From positions 1-7,326 of the forward strand of contig JAEXJU010000294.1 in the NCBI GenBank assembly GCA_023448955.1: 7,326 bases of DNA, in the 5' to 3' direction. Every line of letters starts with the position of its first letter. The stretch's first letter is position 1. Shown here piece after piece: positions 5,981-7,326 of the stretch. The stretch is from Bacteroidota bacterium (lineage in GTDB: Bacteria; Bacteroidota; Bacteroidia; Flavobacteriales; Weeksellaceae). The position numbers and the translations under genes were made by a program. The notes under the pieces are model-generated. The model saw nothing but the letters and a program-made list of their open reading frames with translations. It did no database searches and was not told the DNA's origin.

Positions 5981-6003
5981 TTATTTAGAATGATTCTTGA
6001 TAA
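5981..6003. promoter_or_regulatory. Imperfect 23-bp dyad, candidate operator for the TonB receptor gene
   Basis: Around a central G at 5992, the arms AGAAT and ATTCT (5987-5997) are perfect complements, and TTAT (5981-5984) pairs with ATAA (6000-6003); only two of the eleven half-site positions fail. The centre is about 70 bases before the expected transcription start, a position more typical of an activator than of a repressor. The shape resembles a Fur-type site but it is not a good match to the GATAATGATAATCATTATC consensus. The regulator is unknown. The rest of 5927-6050 shows nothing further. Confidence 0.35.
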
Positions 6004-6050
6004 AATGACAAAAATCAGATTTAAATTTAATTTAGAATAATTAAAAATAA

Positions 6051-6058
6051 TATATTTG
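6051..6058 (+). promoter_or_regulatory. -7 promoter box of the TonB-dependent receptor gene
   Basis: TATATTTG matches TAnnTTTG exactly and ends 15 bases before the ATG at 6074. The surrounding bases (AATATATTTGCA) resemble those of the T9SS gene promoter at 411-418. The -33 position holds only a poor TTTAG (6031-6035), consistent with a promoter that may need an activator. Confidence 0.6.
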
Positions 6059-6073
6059 CATAAAATTAAATAT

Positions 6074-7326
6074 ATGAAGCGAATTATTCTGAGTGTTTTA
6101 GTTTTATCTTCAGTAATGATCTGTGCGCAGAAGAAAGATACTATTAATTCAAAAAATATTGAAGAAGTTATCATTGATAAAATGGTAAAAAAATTGGATA
6201 CTGAATCATCCAACAAAATGCCGGTAAGCTTTATAGAAAACCCGCAAGTTTACTCTTCAATAGACAGAGGAATCTTGGAAAATCAGAATATTTTTACTGT
6301 AGATGATGCTTACAGAAACGTAACAGGTCTGCAGAAAATGTGGAATCCTACAGGAAGAGCAGGAGATGGTGGTTCATTTTTCGTTCTGAGAGGTTTTCCT
6401 TCCCAGGCATCTACAAGAAATGGAATGGTTGCACCGGTAACTTCTACTATAGATGCCATTAATGTTGAAACTCTGGAATTTTTGAAAGGACCTGTTGGAA
6501 CACTTTACGGAAGTAATGTAGCATCTTACGGCGGACTTATCAACAGGGTGACTAAAAAGCCTGTGAAGAATTTTTTCGGAGCAGTTTCTGCTTCAGTGGG
6601 AAGTTACAATACTTACAGAGCGACTGCAGATATCAATGCTCCGATTACAAAAGACTTGCTATTCCGTGTGAATACAGCCTACACAAATGATGGCAACTTC
6701 ACTAAGCCCGATGCAAAAAATCAATACACTACTTTTGCTCCTAGCCTGACCTGGAACGTATCAGACAAAGTTCAGTTGAATTTAGATTATGAACTGTTCC
6801 GAAACAGAGTCACCGCAAATCCTTACTTCTTCTATCTTTCGCCAAAGACTTTAAACAATTTAGATAATATGAAAGATTTGGAAAAAGTGGCAGGATTGGA
6901 CTACAAAGAGTCTTACACAGGAAAAGGCTTGTATATGACCGCTAGAAATTCCAATATTTTCGGGAATGTAAAATGGAAAATCAACGATAATATTACGTCA
7001 AGCACTTATATCAATAATTCTGATTCCTATTCAGATGGTTATAATCCTTATTTTTCGATTTCTTACACAGGAGGAGAATATTTAGTTACCAGAGCCGACC
7101 AGTCAACAGATAACAGTAAAAAATCCTGGTTTCAGATTCAACAGAACTTCAACTTCAACTATGATTTTTCCAATGGAATGAAAAACAGAACGGTTGCTGG
7201 TTTTGATTATATGAGAACAACGGAAAGGTTAAAATATAAATATCTGAACGGTTATTTTGATACTGTAGCAGCTTCAGGTGCAGATTACTCGGGAATGAAT
7301 GCCGATGTTTTGTCTGCGCTTTATGC
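6074..7326 (+). CDS. TonB-dependent siderophore-type outer-membrane receptor, N-terminal part (runs off right edge)
   Basis: The frame from ATG 6074 is open for 417 codons to the window edge. A signal peptide (MKRIILSVLVLSSVMICA, cleavage expected before Q19) is followed by a TonB-box-like EEVII (30-34). The plug domain covers about residues 45-163, with FFVLRGFPSQ (102-111), VETLEFLKGPVGTLYGSN (131-148) and GGLINRVTKKP (153-163), the standard plug ending of siderophore receptors. From about residue 165 the barrel begins (GAVSASVGSYNTYRATADI, 169-187), with alternating aromatic strands to the edge; roughly the last third or more of the barrel is missing. There is no carboxypeptidase-regulatory-like domain before the plug, unlike SusC-type receptors, so transport of a ferric siderophore or similar small chelate is the likely role. 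The ligand cannot be read from sequence. The cysteine at position 17 is not in a good lipobox, so a lipoprotein is unlikely. The gene has its own promoter, after the secA terminator. Confidence 0.93.
   Translation, partial: MKRIILSVLVLSSVMICAQKKDTINSKNIEEVIIDKMVKKLDTESSNKMPVSFIENPQVYSSIDRGILENQNIFTVDDAYRNVTGLQKMWNPTGRAGDGGSFFVLRGFPSQASTRNGMVAPVTSTIDAINVETLEFLKGPVGTLYGSNVASYGGLINRVTKKPVKNFFGAVSASVGSYNTYRATADINAPITKDLLFRVNTAYTNDGNFTKPDAKNQYTTFAPSLTWNVSDKVQLNLDYELFRNRVTANPYFFYLSPKTLNNLDNMKDLEKVAGLDYKESYTGKGLYMTARNSNIFGNVKWKINDNITSSTYINNSDSYSDGYNPYFSISYTGGEYLVTRADQSTDNSKKSWFQIQQNFNFNYDFSNGMKNRTVAGFDYMRTTERLKYKYLNGYFDTVAASGADYSGMNADVLSALY

Noticed and set aside
5971..6010. A canonical Fur box before the receptor gene
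   Set aside because: The dyad at 5981-6003 has some Fur-like hexamers but too many differences from the 19-bp consensus to call it.
5950..6216. An 88-codon minus-strand frame across the receptor promoter
   Set aside because: It overlaps the receptor signal peptide and promoter region, and its Ile/Leu/Asn-rich translation reflects AT-rich DNA.
1..7326. CRISPR arrays, tRNA or rRNA genes, insertion sequences, riboswitches
   Set aside because: No spaced direct repeats, cloverleaf sequence, transposase, terminal inverted repeats or known riboswitch core were seen on either strand.

Overview
The window looks like a chromosomal segment of a Bacteroidota bacterium, most likely a Flavobacteriia member of the Chryseobacterium/Weeksellaceae type. 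Four things point there: AT-rich intergenic DNA, promoters of the Bacteroidota form (TAnnTTTG instead of TATAAT) just upstream of start codons that lack Shine-Dalgarno sequences, a secreted protein with a type IX secretion (T9SS) type A sorting domain, and the family-level look of the DUF2797, DUF2795 and SecA proteins. The genus is an inference from remembered family resemblance, not from a search.

Layout. (1) Bases 1-325, minus strand: N-terminal 108 codons of a DUF2797 protein with a four-cysteine zinc-ribbon-like motif, leaving the window on the left. (2) Bases 326-439: divergent promoter region. (3) Bases 440-1249: a 269-residue T9SS-secreted protein, followed by a hairpin terminator. 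(4) Bases 1338-2375: an NAD-dependent sugar-nucleotide epimerase/dehydratase, probably of the UDP-glucuronate 4-epimerase type. (5) Bases 2485-2706: a very acidic 73-residue DUF2795 protein with its own promoter. (6) Bases 2707-2800: an intergenic gap with two blocks of strictly 7-nt-phased GC-containing repeats, each foldable into a similar hairpin; the second ends two bases before the secA start. (7) Bases 2801-5872: full-length secA, closed by a strong GAAA-tetraloop terminator. (8) Bases 5927-6073: a gene-free stretch with a 23-bp imperfect dyad and a TATATTTG promoter box. (9) Bases 6074-7326: the first 417 codons of a TonB-dependent receptor of siderophore type, running off the right end.

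How the genes relate. There is no single pathway. Envelope biology is the common thread: SecA drives export of the T9SS cargo and of the TonB receptor across the inner membrane, and the epimerase probably supplies a sugar nucleotide for surface polysaccharide. Most genes appear to be separate transcription units with their own promoters or terminators. The DUF2795 gene and secA are the one pair that may be co-transcribed, because no clear promoter is visible between them.

I do not see an obvious new multi-gene system. The most unexplained structure is the pair of phased heptad-repeat hairpins between the DUF2795 gene and secA; the dyad upstream of the receptor gene comes second.
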